A stretch of DNA of 62,979 bases from Thiomargarita sp. (lineage in GTDB: Bacteria > Pseudomonadota > Gammaproteobacteria > Beggiatoales > Beggiatoaceae): NCBI GenBank assembly GCA_020720115.1, contig DYPD01000002.1, positions 1 to 62,979 of the forward strand, in the 5' to 3' direction. The translations under genes and the position numbers were made by a program. Shown here piece after piece: positions 54,985-62,979 of this stretch. The notes under the pieces were generated by a model, which had not been told where the DNA came from, did not search any database, and saw only the letters and a program-made list of their open reading frames with translations. Numbering within the stretch: position 1 is the stretch's first letter; each line of letters begins with the position of its first letter.

Positions 54985-55008
54985 CAAACCAAACTATTTT
55001 TTGGTTTG
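54985..55008 (-). terminator. Weak terminator between rdgB and gcvT
   Basis: CAAACCAAA and TTTGGTTTG (54985-54993, 55000-55008) form a 9-bp stem with a 6-base loop; on the minus strand an ATTTAATTT tail follows. Low GC makes it a moderate candidate. Confidence 0.5.
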
Positions 55009-55105
55009 GCTTAAATGAAATGCTGAAATTTTAATTTTATCGCACAGCAGTCAAAAATGACTGACTAAACATATCAATTCGCTGCTAACGAGGCAACAAG
55101 TTTAT

Positions 55106-55711
55106 CTAAGCGTGCAAGCCCAGCGTTTTTAAAGCCTCATGCAGCGTGCGTAGTGCCTGCCCGCGATGACTTAACTGGTTTTTTTGCACACTGCTCAATT
55201 GCGCCGCCGAGCAGTTAAATTCTGGCACATAAAACACAGGATCATAACCAAAACCGTTATCGCCCTGTGGTGCGGTCAGGATTTGCCCGTTCCAAGTCCC
55301 TTGACAAATCAAGGGAGTCGCGTCGGTTGCGTGGCGCATATAGACCAAAATGCACTGAAAACGCGCACCGCGCTGTGCGGCGGGCACGCCTTCTAGTTGC
55401 TGAAGTAACTGGGCGCAATTTTGCGCGTCGCTGGCATCTGCGCCAGCAAAGCGAGCGGAATAAATACCAGGCGCACCCTGCAAGGCATCTACCTCAATGC
55501 CGGAATCATCTGCCAAGGCGGGCAAGCCCGTGTGCTGGCAAGCATGGCGGGCTTTGAGCAGTGCATTTTCGACAAAACTCAAACCGGTTTCTTCCACGCT
55601 GTCTAAGTTAAAGGCTTTTTGTGGTTTTACTTCAAACGCCAAATCAGCCAGCAATGCGTTAAATTCCCTCACTTTTCCGGCGTTGTTGCTGGCTAGGACA
55701 ATGGTTTGCAT
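55106..55711 (-). CDS. rdgB: XTP/dITP diphosphatase
   Basis: 201 residues of the RdgB/HAM1 family: LASNNAGKVREFNALL, ENALLKARHAC, ADDSGIEVDAL and GDNGFGYDPVFY. It hydrolyses non-canonical purine nucleoside triphosphates to keep them out of DNA. Its ATG overlaps the upstream hydrolase stop by one base (TAATG), with AGGAG in front. Confidence 0.96.
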   Translation of the reverse strand: MQTIVLASNNAGKVREFNALLADLAFEVKPQKAFNLDSVEETGLSFVENALLKARHACQHTGLPALADDSGIEVDALQGAPGIYSARFAGADASDAQNCAQLLQQLEGVPAAQRGARFQCILVYMRHATDATPLICQGTWNGQILTAPQGDNGFGYDPVFYVPEFNCSAAQLSSVQKNQLSHRGQALRTLHEALKTLGLHA

Positions 55712-56574
55712 TAAGGCGCTCCTAAAAAGTCTTGAATAATCTGTATATGCGTGGCATCCATCAGCGAAGGTGCATGTCCGGCATCCGCAATATGTACTAC
55801 TTGTAGCGCCGCATGAGTTTGCTGCATCTGCACAATGGTGGCGGGCAATAATAAATCAGAATCCATACCGTGCAACAACAAGGTTGGACAACGCACCTTT
55901 TTCCACTGCGCCCAGAGCGAAACATCTTGCACAGGTGTCTGAAAAGCCTTAAAAATTTGCGGATCATAATGCAGCCGGCAAACACCATTTGGCTGTTGCT
56001 GGATGCTGTATTGGGTTAAATGCCGCCAGTGCGCGTCGCTGAGTTTACCAAAAGGCGCATGGATAGTGCGGAAATAGATTTCGGCTGCCTGTATATCAGA
56101 AAATTCCGATGGTGCGTGTTGCAAGTAGCGGGCAATGCGCTTTAAGGCGGCTTGTGGCAGAAAAGCACCTACGTCATTCAGCACCAAACGGCGGATAGAC
56201 ATATTTTCTTGGGCTGCCAGCAGCATTCCTAAAATACCGCCCATTGAAGTGCCGATCCAGTCTACTTGGGCATCCGGCACAGTCTGCAAAAGCTGTTGTA
56301 AATCTTGCAGATATTGGTTGTAGTTATAATCTTGCGGATGTGCTAACCAACTGCTTTGCCCGCGCCCTGGCATATCGGGACAAAGCACCTGGTAAGTCTG
56401 AGCCGAAAGTGCGGCGGCAAGCACATCAAAATCGTGGCTATTGCGGGTTAAGCCATGCACGCACACCAGGGTTTTGGCGCTTTCCGTCGCTTCCGCTTTC
56501 CAGTGGCGATAATAAAGCCGGTGCCCTTGGGCGCTGTCAGCACAGGTAATGAACTGGAGACTGCATTGCGACAT
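55711..56574 (-). CDS. Alpha/beta hydrolase
   Basis: 287 residues. Motifs: VCVHGLTRNSHDFD (oxyanion region), nucleophile Ser110 (WIGTSMGGILGMLLA), LLLHGMDSDLL with the acid, and DAGHAPSLMD with the His. No signal peptide, so cytoplasmic. It resembles the esterase/peptidase-like members often found beside rdgB but the substrate is unknown. It overlaps rdgB by one base and starts 23 bp after the NHL gene, so the three are probably one unit. Confidence 0.85.
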   Translation of the reverse strand: MSQCSLQFITCADSAQGHRLYYRHWKAEATESAKTLVCVHGLTRNSHDFDVLAAALSAQTYQVLCPDMPGRGQSSWLAHPQDYNYNQYLQDLQQLLQTVPDAQVDWIGTSMGGILGMLLAAQENMSIRRLVLNDVGAFLPQAALKRIARYLQHAPSEFSDIQAAEIYFRTIHAPFGKLSDAHWRHLTQYSIQQQPNGVCRLHYDPQIFKAFQTPVQDVSLWAQWKKVRCPTLLLHGMDSDLLLPATIVQMQQTHAALQVVHIADAGHAPSLMDATHIQIIQDFLGAP

Positions 56575-56597
56575 GAGGTTTTATCGAGCAAAGAGCA

Positions 56598-58349
56598 CTA
56601 ATTGAGGCGCTGCGCTGCCAGCAACAAATAGCGCGGATGCAAGAAATCCAGTTGTAAAGTCGCCGCATAGGTTTGGGTTTCGCTGCTCAGTTCATCCAGC
56701 GGCACCTGTATATCCACATAGGGTAAGCGCACTATGCTGCTATTGACCTGATACTGCGCATGGCATTGGCTATCTGTCGCAGTGCCATTTACCGCTACTT
56801 GCATGACTTGGAAAAAGCCTCGTGGGTGCCAAAACAAGTCAGCACTCAAGACTGGCATGGGTAAGCTGCCTAAACTGGAACCAACCATATCCACTGCTGG
56901 CACATGCAGCAGACTGGTGTGTGCATCAAACAGGGCATGTTCAGCACAAGCAGGCGCGGCGGGAGGTGCTGGTTCAGTCGCGCCCAAGGTTAGGGTTTGG
57001 GTCAGCGTATCCCGCGTACCCAAAGCATCTACCAGACCTAAAGTAAAGGAGTGCTCGCCTGCTTCGAGCATTTCCAGGTTGAAACGCTCTGCGGTGGTTA
57101 AGGGATTCCCGTAAGCGTCAAGCCAGATAAAGTGCAGCGGCAACCCCTTGGGATCATAGGAACTGGAAGCATCCAACGTGACCTGCCAAGGAGCGTGGGT
57201 GTTTTCCACTGCAAAACTAAAAGCCGCCACCGGCGGTTGGCTGCGCATCAGCTTGCGAATGCGCTGATTGGCGGTGTCTGCCACATACAGGTGTCCTTGG
57301 CTATCCAACGCCAACCCCCTGGCGTAACGAAATTGCGCTTGCAAGGCTAACCAGCCATCACCTGCGTAACCCGTTTTGTTCAGTTGCCCAGCGATGTTAT
57401 TGAGCACCCCTTGGGTATCTACTTCACGGATTAAATCCCACGCCCAATCATTGATATACAAGCGTCCGCTAGAATCCACCGCCACCGCGACTGGCATATT
57501 GAGTTCGGCACGCACCGCCTGCTGCCCTTCTTCCATAAAGCTGGAAGCAAACATGCCGCGATAGCCGCCGCCCGCTACCGTGTAAATAATGCCGCCGTCA
57601 ATCATGCGAATGCGATTGTTATTGGTATCGGCAATAAACAAGCGATCATAGGGATCGAGTGCCAAGCCTTCAGGATTCCACAATTGCGCCTGCCCAGCCG
57701 GCAAACCGTCGCCGATACTGCTATCACTGAAAGGCGCACCGCCAATCAACGTGCTAATAACACCCCAAACGTCAATTTTGCGCACCGCACTGACGACCTT
57801 TTCCAACACATACAGATTGCCAACAGAATCCACCGCCAAATCATAAGGCGCATCATGTTGCGCTGCGATTGCCAAGCCGTCGTCGCCGCTGTAGCCGCGA
57901 ACGCCTGTACCGCTGTAGGTGCTGATAATCCCGTTAGCATCTACTTTGCGTATCCGGTAATTGCGTAAATCCGCAATAAAAACATTACCTTGCTCATCAA
58001 CCGCCAAGGCTTGCGGATGATTAAGTTGGGCTTCGGTTGCTAAGCCACCGTCGCCGCTATAACCCGCAGTGCCGTTGCCAGCAAGGGTGCTGATGATGCC
58101 TTGCGGCGTCACTTTGCGCACACGCTGATGCCAAGTATCAGCAATGTACAGGTTGCCTTCCGCGTCTACAGTGACATCCGCTGGCGCATACAACGAGGCT
58201 TGCGCCGCCAAGCCGCCGTCGCCTAAAGGCGCGTCATACTGACCATTGCCCGCTACCGTCACCACCACCCATTCATCAGGTGCTGCTGCTTGCGCGGTGG
58301 GTAACGCCAGCGTCAACATAAGCGCATAGCAAAATACTTGGTTTTTCAT
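56598..58349 (-). CDS. Secreted NHL-repeat beta-propeller protein
   Basis: 583 residues from ATG 58349, with GGGAG about 10 bases upstream and a signal peptide ending AQA|AAPDEW. Residues about 25-375 are six to seven NHL repeats with the motif LAVDxxGNLYIADTxNxRIRKV alternating with AGNGTAGYSGDGGLA-type loops, forming a beta-propeller. A PKD/Ig-like segment (about 385-460) and a C-terminal domain of unknown type follow. Probably periplasmic or surface-located and involved in protein binding. It leads the unit with the hydrolase and rdgB, although no functional link is obvious. Confidence 0.85.
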   Translation of the reverse strand: MKNQVFCYALMLTLALPTAQAAAPDEWVVVTVAGNGQYDAPLGDGGLAAQASLYAPADVTVDAEGNLYIADTWHQRVRKVTPQGIISTLAGNGTAGYSGDGGLATEAQLNHPQALAVDEQGNVFIADLRNYRIRKVDANGIISTYSGTGVRGYSGDDGLAIAAQHDAPYDLAVDSVGNLYVLEKVVSAVRKIDVWGVISTLIGGAPFSDSSIGDGLPAGQAQLWNPEGLALDPYDRLFIADTNNNRIRMIDGGIIYTVAGGGYRGMFASSFMEEGQQAVRAELNMPVAVAVDSSGRLYINDWAWDLIREVDTQGVLNNIAGQLNKTGYAGDGWLALQAQFRYARGLALDSQGHLYVADTANQRIRKLMRSQPPVAAFSFAVENTHAPWQVTLDASSSYDPKGLPLHFIWLDAYGNPLTTAERFNLEMLEAGEHSFTLGLVDALGTRDTLTQTLTLGATEPAPPAAPACAEHALFDAHTSLLHVPAVDMVGSSLGSLPMPVLSADLFWHPRGFFQVMQVAVNGTATDSQCHAQYQVNSSIVRLPYVDIQVPLDELSSETQTYAATLQLDFLHPRYLLLAAQRLN

Positions 58350-58614
58350 GGTTGAATATCTCCCAAATACATTCTCAAACAAGATAGTGCAAAATCATCC
58401 AAGCCGTAAAACTAGACGGATTCTGGCACCTATTCTATCAGCAGTTGAAAGACTCACACTTAAAGGGTTTCCACAGCGGCAGTTGGAGCTGACAAACGGA
58501 CTGATGGGTAGACAACATAGAGTTTGATGCGTTTGCGCATGTTGGCAAGCAAAACTTTCTGTTGTCACTCTTATCTTTTTCATCCGTCAAAACAAAACAA
58601 ATGCTGGCACTTGC
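58350..58614. other. 265-bp gap between cheW-like and NHL genes
   Basis: No supported open frame and no clear terminator. It must hold the promoter of the NHL-hydrolase-rdgB unit, but I find no convincing hexamer pair. Confidence 0.4.
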
Positions 58615-59058
58615 TTAAGCAGCTTCTAGGAGATTTTTCAGGTGCTGGAGATCAGGCAGGTAGAGCGTTTGCTCATCTAAGCTCACGGTAGCGGATAAAC
58701 CGGGCAGATTTTCCAGTTTTTGCGGGTCTTTCAGCATGTCAGCGGTGATGGACAGAATGCGCGGAGCAGCAACTGTGCTGATAGCAAAGAAAGGGATTTT
58801 TTCTTGAATGCCATAGAGCACCACAATGCGCGGTTCTTCATTGCTTTCAACGGGCGGTAAGCCAGACAGTTTTTCTAAAGAAAGCAAAGGAACTTGTTGA
58901 TGACGCCAATGCAGTATGCCTTGCAGATGTTTTTTAGTGCTCTGTGCAACTTTGCTTTCCTGTACGCGCAACACTTCCGCCACCATTGCGCTGGGTAATA
59001 AGATGAAACCATCGCCGACGGGAATCATGACGCTACGCACGCTTTCTGGGTTATTCAT
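58615..59058 (-). CDS. CheW-like (ChpC-type) adaptor
   Basis: 147 residues with a CheW domain: VMIPVGDGFILLPSAMVAEVL at the start, GILHWRHQQVPLLSLEKL in the middle and a C-terminal helix. CheW proteins couple chemoreceptors to CheA. The gene starts inside the end of the CheA-type gene (8-bp overlap), so it is translationally coupled. In Pseudomonas Chp clusters a second CheW (ChpC) follows ChpA, which fits this order. Confidence 0.85.
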   Translation of the reverse strand: MNNPESVRSVMIPVGDGFILLPSAMVAEVLRVQESKVAQSTKKHLQGILHWRHQQVPLLSLEKLSGLPPVESNEEPRIVVLYGIQEKIPFFAISTVAAPRILSITADMLKDPQKLENLPGLSATVSLDEQTLYLPDLQHLKNLLEAA

Positions 59059-62000
59059 GAGCCACTTCTGCCTTGTTTATGGATTTAGGAGGATGTTCAC
59101 CGAGCAGTGCATTGATGTTTTCCAGTAGTTCCGGTTCATTAAAGGGTTTGCCCAGGTGCTTATTGATGCCGATTTTGGCTGCTCGCTCGCGGTGTTTGCT
59201 GCCGGTGCGAGAGGTAATCATGATAATGGGGATGTGTTTTAAGGCGTCTGAATTGCGCATTTGGGTCGCCAATTCAAAGCCATCCATGCGCGGCATTTCT
59301 ACGTCTAGCAACATGAGATCGGGAATATTTTCCTGTAGTTGCGCAATGGCATCTACGCCATCTTTGGCGGTCATGACTTCCATGCCCTGGCGTTTCAGCA
59401 AGCGGGCGGTGACTTTGCGCACTGTAATGGAGTCATCCACCACCATGATGGTTTTGACCACGGGTTTGAGTTCTTTACCTTCTTGCGCAGCTGCCATGCT
59501 GTGCATTTTGTGCATGGCGGAATGTGAGCGTAGCAGGGTCAACACATCGAGAATAATCACCACGCGCCCATCGCCTAGAATGGTCGCACCTGCAATCCAG
59601 CGAATGCCGCTGAGCTGCGGACCTACAGATTTGACTACCACTTCTTTGCTGCCTTCGATAGCGTCAATCACCAAGGCGATACGCTGTTCGGAAACGCTAA
59701 CCAGCATCAGCGGCAGGAGCGAAGTATCTACCGAAGCGTGCGGAAAACCCAACATGTCTGCCAGATAGGCAATGCGGTAGCTTTTGCCCATGAAAGTATA
59801 GTTTTTGGCGTCGCCCTGCTCGGTCTGTAAATCTTGGCGCGGTATGCGCACCACGCCATCTACGTTGTGTAGCGGCACTGCCATAGTTTCTTCGCCAAGG
59901 TGAATGAGCAGAGATTGGCTAATGGTCAATGACAGCGGCAGCCGCACTTCAAAAGTAGTGCCCTTGCCACGCACCGAGTGAATTTGCAAAGCGCCACCTA
60001 ACTGCTTAATTTCATTGCTGGCGATATCCATACCCACGCCGCGTCCAGACACCTGAGTGATGGTTTTAGCCGTGCTAAACGCAGGCTGTAAGATAAACTG
60101 CATGAGTTCTTCTTCTGAGATGATTTCGTCGGGCTTAATCATGCCGCGCTCAATGGCTTTTTTGCGGATCGCATCGGTATTGATACCCGCGCCGTCATCA
60201 CTGAGTTTCAAAATCAATTCTGCGCCTTCTTGGGACAAATCAATGCGCACTTCGGCGACAGGCAGCTTGCCGACTTTGGCACGCACATCGCCGTTTTCAA
60301 TGCCATGCCCAATAGCGTTGCGCAGCATATGTTCTAGCGGTGCGACAATACGATTGAGCACTGTGCGTTCAAATTCGATGCTGTCATCATTGACCGAGAA
60401 ATTGACTTGTTTGTGCAATTCGCGGGAAGTAAGACGAGCAATGCGTTGTAAACGGGGCGAAATCTGCGCAAAAGGCACCATGCGGGTGCGCATAATACCA
60501 TCTTGTAATTCTGCGCCCACACGACTTTGTTGAATCAGCAGTGAATCTGTGTGGCGATATAGAGAAGCCATGCTCTCTTGGATATTTTGCAAGTCAGTCA
60601 CTGTTTCCATTAAAGAACGGGATAACTGCTGCAATACAGAAAAACGATCCATTTCTAAAGGATCAAATTCTTCGTCATCCGGTCCGGTGCTGGTGACTTG
60701 TCCAAAATGCGAAATAATCTGCGCTTCTGTTTCAATTTCCAGACGCCGCAATTGATCACGCAAACGCATAACCGTTTGATCCATTTCCTGCAAATTCAGC
60801 TTAGCAGAGCCTTGCTGTTGTTCTAAATGAGCGCGGTTAATCGCCATTTCTCCAGCAAGATTGGTTAATTTATCAATCAGTTGCGCTTTTACGCGCACCC
60901 GCTCATCACTTTCTGCGCCCGCATCGTCAGCGGCTTTTTCGTTGCTGATCACGGCTTTTTCAGGCTCGGCAGGATGCGCCACTGTTTCTGACTCTGTAGC
61001 TGCGGCGATTTCATCCGTAGCACTGGCTTTTTTCGTTACTGGGAGCGGCGTTGGCAGCATAGTGGCGCCGCCGCTCAAGGTGCTGTCCACTTTTGCCAGC
61101 AATTCTGGATTCGGCGTCAGGCTCTCGCCGCTACGCACTGCTTCCAGCATAGAAGCTAATTCATCTACGCTTTCTTGCACAATGCCTTGCAAAGCCGGGT
61201 TAGACTGCGCATTACCTTCAACAATTTTGGTCAACACGGATTCCAGATGATGACTCAAATCGCCCATCACAGAAATGCCAACCATGCGCGAGCCGCCTTT
61301 CAGGGTGTGCAACTCGCGTTGCAATTCCTTAAGCAACGGCATACTGTTTGGTGAAGCCTGCCAACGCCCCAACAGCGATTGACAGGTTTCCAGAATTTCC
61401 TCAGCTTCTTCAAGGAAAATCTCCATAAATTCATCTACCGCTTCCTCTCCACCTTCTTCTGCAACAGAAACCGGAATAGGCGCTGCTGGGGCGGGGGCAG
61501 TTTTAAAACTATCGGCTGGGGCAATTTTAAGGTTATCGGGCGGTGTAGGAAAATCTGTTGGCATAGTTTTCTTAGGTTCCATTTCTGATTCTGTTTCACG
61601 CGCTTCTAAACTGCGCTCTTCTTTAGGTAAAGCAGCCAGCAACCGATCCCAGGTGGACAAAAGTTTTTTCTGCTTCTGTTCTTCAGGCGTATGCCCCTGA
61701 TTTTTGAGAGTATGCTCTAGGGTTCTGCCACTTTCTACAAATAAAGCAATAATTTCTTTTTTCAATAACAAACGGCGTTCAAAAGCAATGCGCGAGAAAT
61801 TTTCCATACGCGCTGCTAATTCGGCAAGATCGTTAAAACCAATACTGCGTGAACTACCGTTTAGAGTATGCAACACCCGAATGATCGGCTCAGTTACCTG
61901 ACAAGGCAGAGATTTGTGGCATTTCACCAAAAATTCTTTCAGTTCCTTTAGATGTCCTTTCGCTTCTGTTTGGAAAATATCTTGTAAAACAGCCGCATAC

Positions 62001-62731
62001 TTCTCATCTGACTCATCATCTATAAATTTATTGGTGGATCGTTCAGTAACTACCGCAGCAGGAGTGGCTTGCGCTTTCTCTACTACGGGCATTTCTAGCT
62101 CTACTGCTTCTATGGGCTGTTTTATTTCTGCTACTGCACAGATTTCCTCTACAGCTTCCTGCGTAGGCTCAACTGCGTCTAATGCCACCTCAGCCGCATC
62201 CATGACTTCAACTTTTACAGAGTCAGCCACCAGTAATTCATCATCAAGTTCGCCATCTACTTGCGCAGTGGGCGCTCCAACAAATTCACCGAGTTCTGCG
62301 CCTTTGGTTTTAGTGAGATGAATTGCCTGTGACATCAATAAAAGCGTGGCATAAGGGGGCTGAGTTTCGCCGGCTTGAAATTGTTGAATCATCGGCGGCA
62401 CCATTTCTGCCACTTGATCCAGCAAGCGCAAAACATGCGAATTGCGCGGCATAATGCCTTCAAGGATTTTATTCAGCATATTTTCAAACGCCCAGCCCAA
62501 TTCACCCAGCACGGTAGCACCCACTAAGCGCCCGCTGCCTTTCAGGGTGTGAAAAGCCCGTCTAAGGGTTTGTAAAGACTCAGTGTCAGAAGGACTCTCG
62601 CGCCAGATTTCATAGCTGTTTTTCATTTCTTCCAACACTTCATCTACTTCTTCAACGAAGATTTCTAGGATTTCTTCATCAATATCTTCAGCCGGCGCTT
62701 GTTCCGGGAGTTCTAAGAGGGGCAGAGCCAT
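59051..62731 (-). CDS. ChpA-type hybrid chemotaxis histidine kinase (three Hpt, CheA core, CheW, REC)
   Basis: About 1226 residues from ATG 62731 (GAGAT 9 bases upstream; ATG 62740 and 62815 are alternatives). Three Hpt domains: FHTLKGSGRLVG (His codon at 62551-62549), LHTLNGSSRSIG (Lys replaced by Asn) and LHTLKGGSRMVG. Then the P3 dimer helices (NLAGEMAINRAHLEQQQ), a HATPase (MLRNAIGHGIENGD, DDGAGIN), a CheW-like P5 domain and a C-terminal receiver (DDS; phospho-acceptor Asp at 59305-59303 in LMLLDVEMPRMDGF). This is the layout of ChpA/PilL kinases that control type IV pilus twitching and surface sensing. No pilG/pilH/pilI/pilJ gene is seen before the right edge. It overlaps the cheW-like gene. 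Confidence 0.92.
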   Translation of the reverse strand: MALPLLELPEQAPAEDIDEEILEIFVEEVDEVLEEMKNSYEIWRESPSDTESLQTLRRAFHTLKGSGRLVGATVLGELGWAFENMLNKILEGIMPRNSHVLRLLDQVAEMVPPMIQQFQAGETQPPYATLLLMSQAIHLTKTKGAELGEFVGAPTAQVDGELDDELLVADSVKVEVMDAAEVALDAVEPTQEAVEEICAVAEIKQPIEAVELEMPVVEKAQATPAAVVTERSTNKFIDDESDEKYAAVLQDIFQTEAKGHLKELKEFLVKCHKSLPCQVTEPIIRVLHTLNGSSRSIGFNDLAELAARMENFSRIAFERRLLLKKEIIALFVESGRTLEHTLKNQGHTPEEQKQKKLLSTWDRLLAALPKEERSLEARETESEMEPKKTMPTDFPTPPDNLKIAPADSFKTAPAPAAPIPVSVAEEGGEEAVDEFMEIFLEEAEEILETCQSLLGRWQASPNSMPLLKELQRELHTLKGGSRMVGISVMGDLSHHLESVLTKIVEGNAQSNPALQGIVQESVDELASMLEAVRSGESLTPNPELLAKVDSTLSGGATMLPTPLPVTKKASATDEIAAATESETVAHPAEPEKAVISNEKAADDAGAESDERVRVKAQLIDKLTNLAGEMAINRAHLEQQQGSAKLNLQEMDQTVMRLRDQLRRLEIETEAQIISHFGQVTSTGPDDEEFDPLEMDRFSVLQQLSRSLMETVTDLQNIQESMASLYRHTDSLLIQQSRVGAELQDGIMRTRMVPFAQISPRLQRIARLTSRELHKQVNFSVNDDSIEFERTVLNRIVAPLEHMLRNAIGHGIENGDVRAKVGKLPVAEVRIDLSQEGAELILKLSDDGAGINTDAIRKKAIERGMIKPDEIISEEELMQFILQPAFSTAKTITQVSGRGVGMDIASNEIKQLGGALQIHSVRGKGTTFEVRLPLSLTISQSLLIHLGEETMAVPLHNVDGVVRIPRQDLQTEQGDAKNYTFMGKSYRIAYLADMLGFPHASVDTSLLPLMLVSVSEQRIALVIDAIEGSKEVVVKSVGPQLSGIRWIAGATILGDGRVVIILDVLTLLRSHSAMHKMHSMAAAQEGKELKPVVKTIMVVDDSITVRKVTARLLKRQGMEVMTAKDGVDAIAQLQENIPDLMLLDVEMPRMDGFELATQMRNSDALKHIPIIMITSRTGSKHRERAAKIGINKHLGKPFNEPELLENINALLGEHPPKSINKAEVAHE

Positions 62732-62979
62732 AGCAGTCATCTCGATGGTTGAGGCAGGAAACTCGTTTAAGATTAAGACAGTGTAGCGGATATTTAAGGT
62801 AAGGTCATCAGTCAATGCTGCTAGGGATTTTACCCATGCTTCACCGCTTTTAGCAAATGCGGGAAACTTGAAGAGCTATACGAACAGCCCACCCAAAAAT
62901 CAACTGCATGAAAGTTTTCCGCAACGCTTTTGGGTTTAGCTGCCCCTCACTGAGTGCGCTGTGAGAGGAAATGCCATTA

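Noticed and set aside
54949-55105. Glycine riboswitch upstream of gcvT
   Set aside because: The region is short and AT-rich, with only a weak hairpin; no paired aptamer-like conserved stems are visible.
58383-58490. Sigma-54 promoter before the NHL gene
   Set aside because: A TTGG...TTTTGCA string is present, but the GG-to-GC spacing is two bases too short for a sigma-54 site.
62850-62978. C-terminal end of an upstream minus-strand gene
   Set aside because: A 42-codon frame enters from the right edge, but its composition is not convincing and it does not resemble the end of PilJ or CheR, which might be expected there.

Overview
The window reads as chromosomal DNA of a gammaproteobacterium. 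Much of the core gene order is conserved in that class (cmk-rpsA-ihfB-lapA-lapB; a ChpA-type chemosensory kinase; waaF; glmU; a PAP-type double-domain polyphosphate kinase; N-acetylglutaminylglutamine amidotransferase). A stand-alone dissimilatory-type ATP sulfurylase (sat) suggests a sulfur oxidiser that makes ATP from APS, possibly in the Thiotrichales/Beggiatoa-Thiothrix area. That placement is an inference from gene content, not a measured one. No tRNA, rRNA, CRISPR array, insertion sequence or prophage is visible.

Left part (1-13.8 kb): a partial gene end is followed by a convergent minus-strand unit encoding a giant MscK-like mechanosensitive channel, a small secreted protein and a MotB/ZorB-like OmpA-domain protein. 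A secreted coiled-coil protein is divergent from it. Then comes a run of six co-directional minus-strand genes: gspG-like pseudopilin, ATM1-type ABC exporter, PD-(D/E)XK-like protein, soluble response-regulator/histidine kinase, a PEGA-repeat protein broken by a single-base frameshift, and an Hpt-REC-REC-GGDEF-EAL protein whose GGDEF and EAL motifs are degenerate (a probable c-di-GMP sensor rather than an enzyme).

Middle part (13.9-41 kb): a secreted dienelactone-hydrolase-like protein, the NAGGN amidotransferase, pap, mutM, a CACHE-like/HAMP hybrid sensor kinase followed by lon, a dihydrolipoamide-dehydrogenase-like flavoprotein that lacks one redox cysteine, an Rpn-type nuclease, an alpha/beta hydrolase overlapping a sensor kinase, ppc, glmU and sat. 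Around glmU-sat the intergenic DNA is full of palindromic repeats. Next to these sits an AT-richer two-gene module: XRE-ImmA/IrrE regulator plus DUF4411 PIN-like protein, a probable toxin-antitoxin pair. An M15-type peptidase and waaF follow.

Right part (41-63 kb), nearly all minus strand: a TolC-family outer membrane protein behind a 1496-residue FecR/cadherin-like/RTX surface protein; lapB, lapA, ihfB, rpsA, cmk; gcvPA, gcvH and gcvT without gcvPB; rdgB, an alpha/beta hydrolase and an NHL-repeat protein in one unit; then cheW- and chpA-like genes running to the right edge.

The strongest leads are the channel/secreted/MotB-like operon with no MotA-type partner, the catalytically dead Hpt-REC2-GGDEF-EAL protein with its frameshifted PEGA neighbour, the repeat-associated toxin-antitoxin module, and the RTX protein whose type I exporter genes are only partly present.
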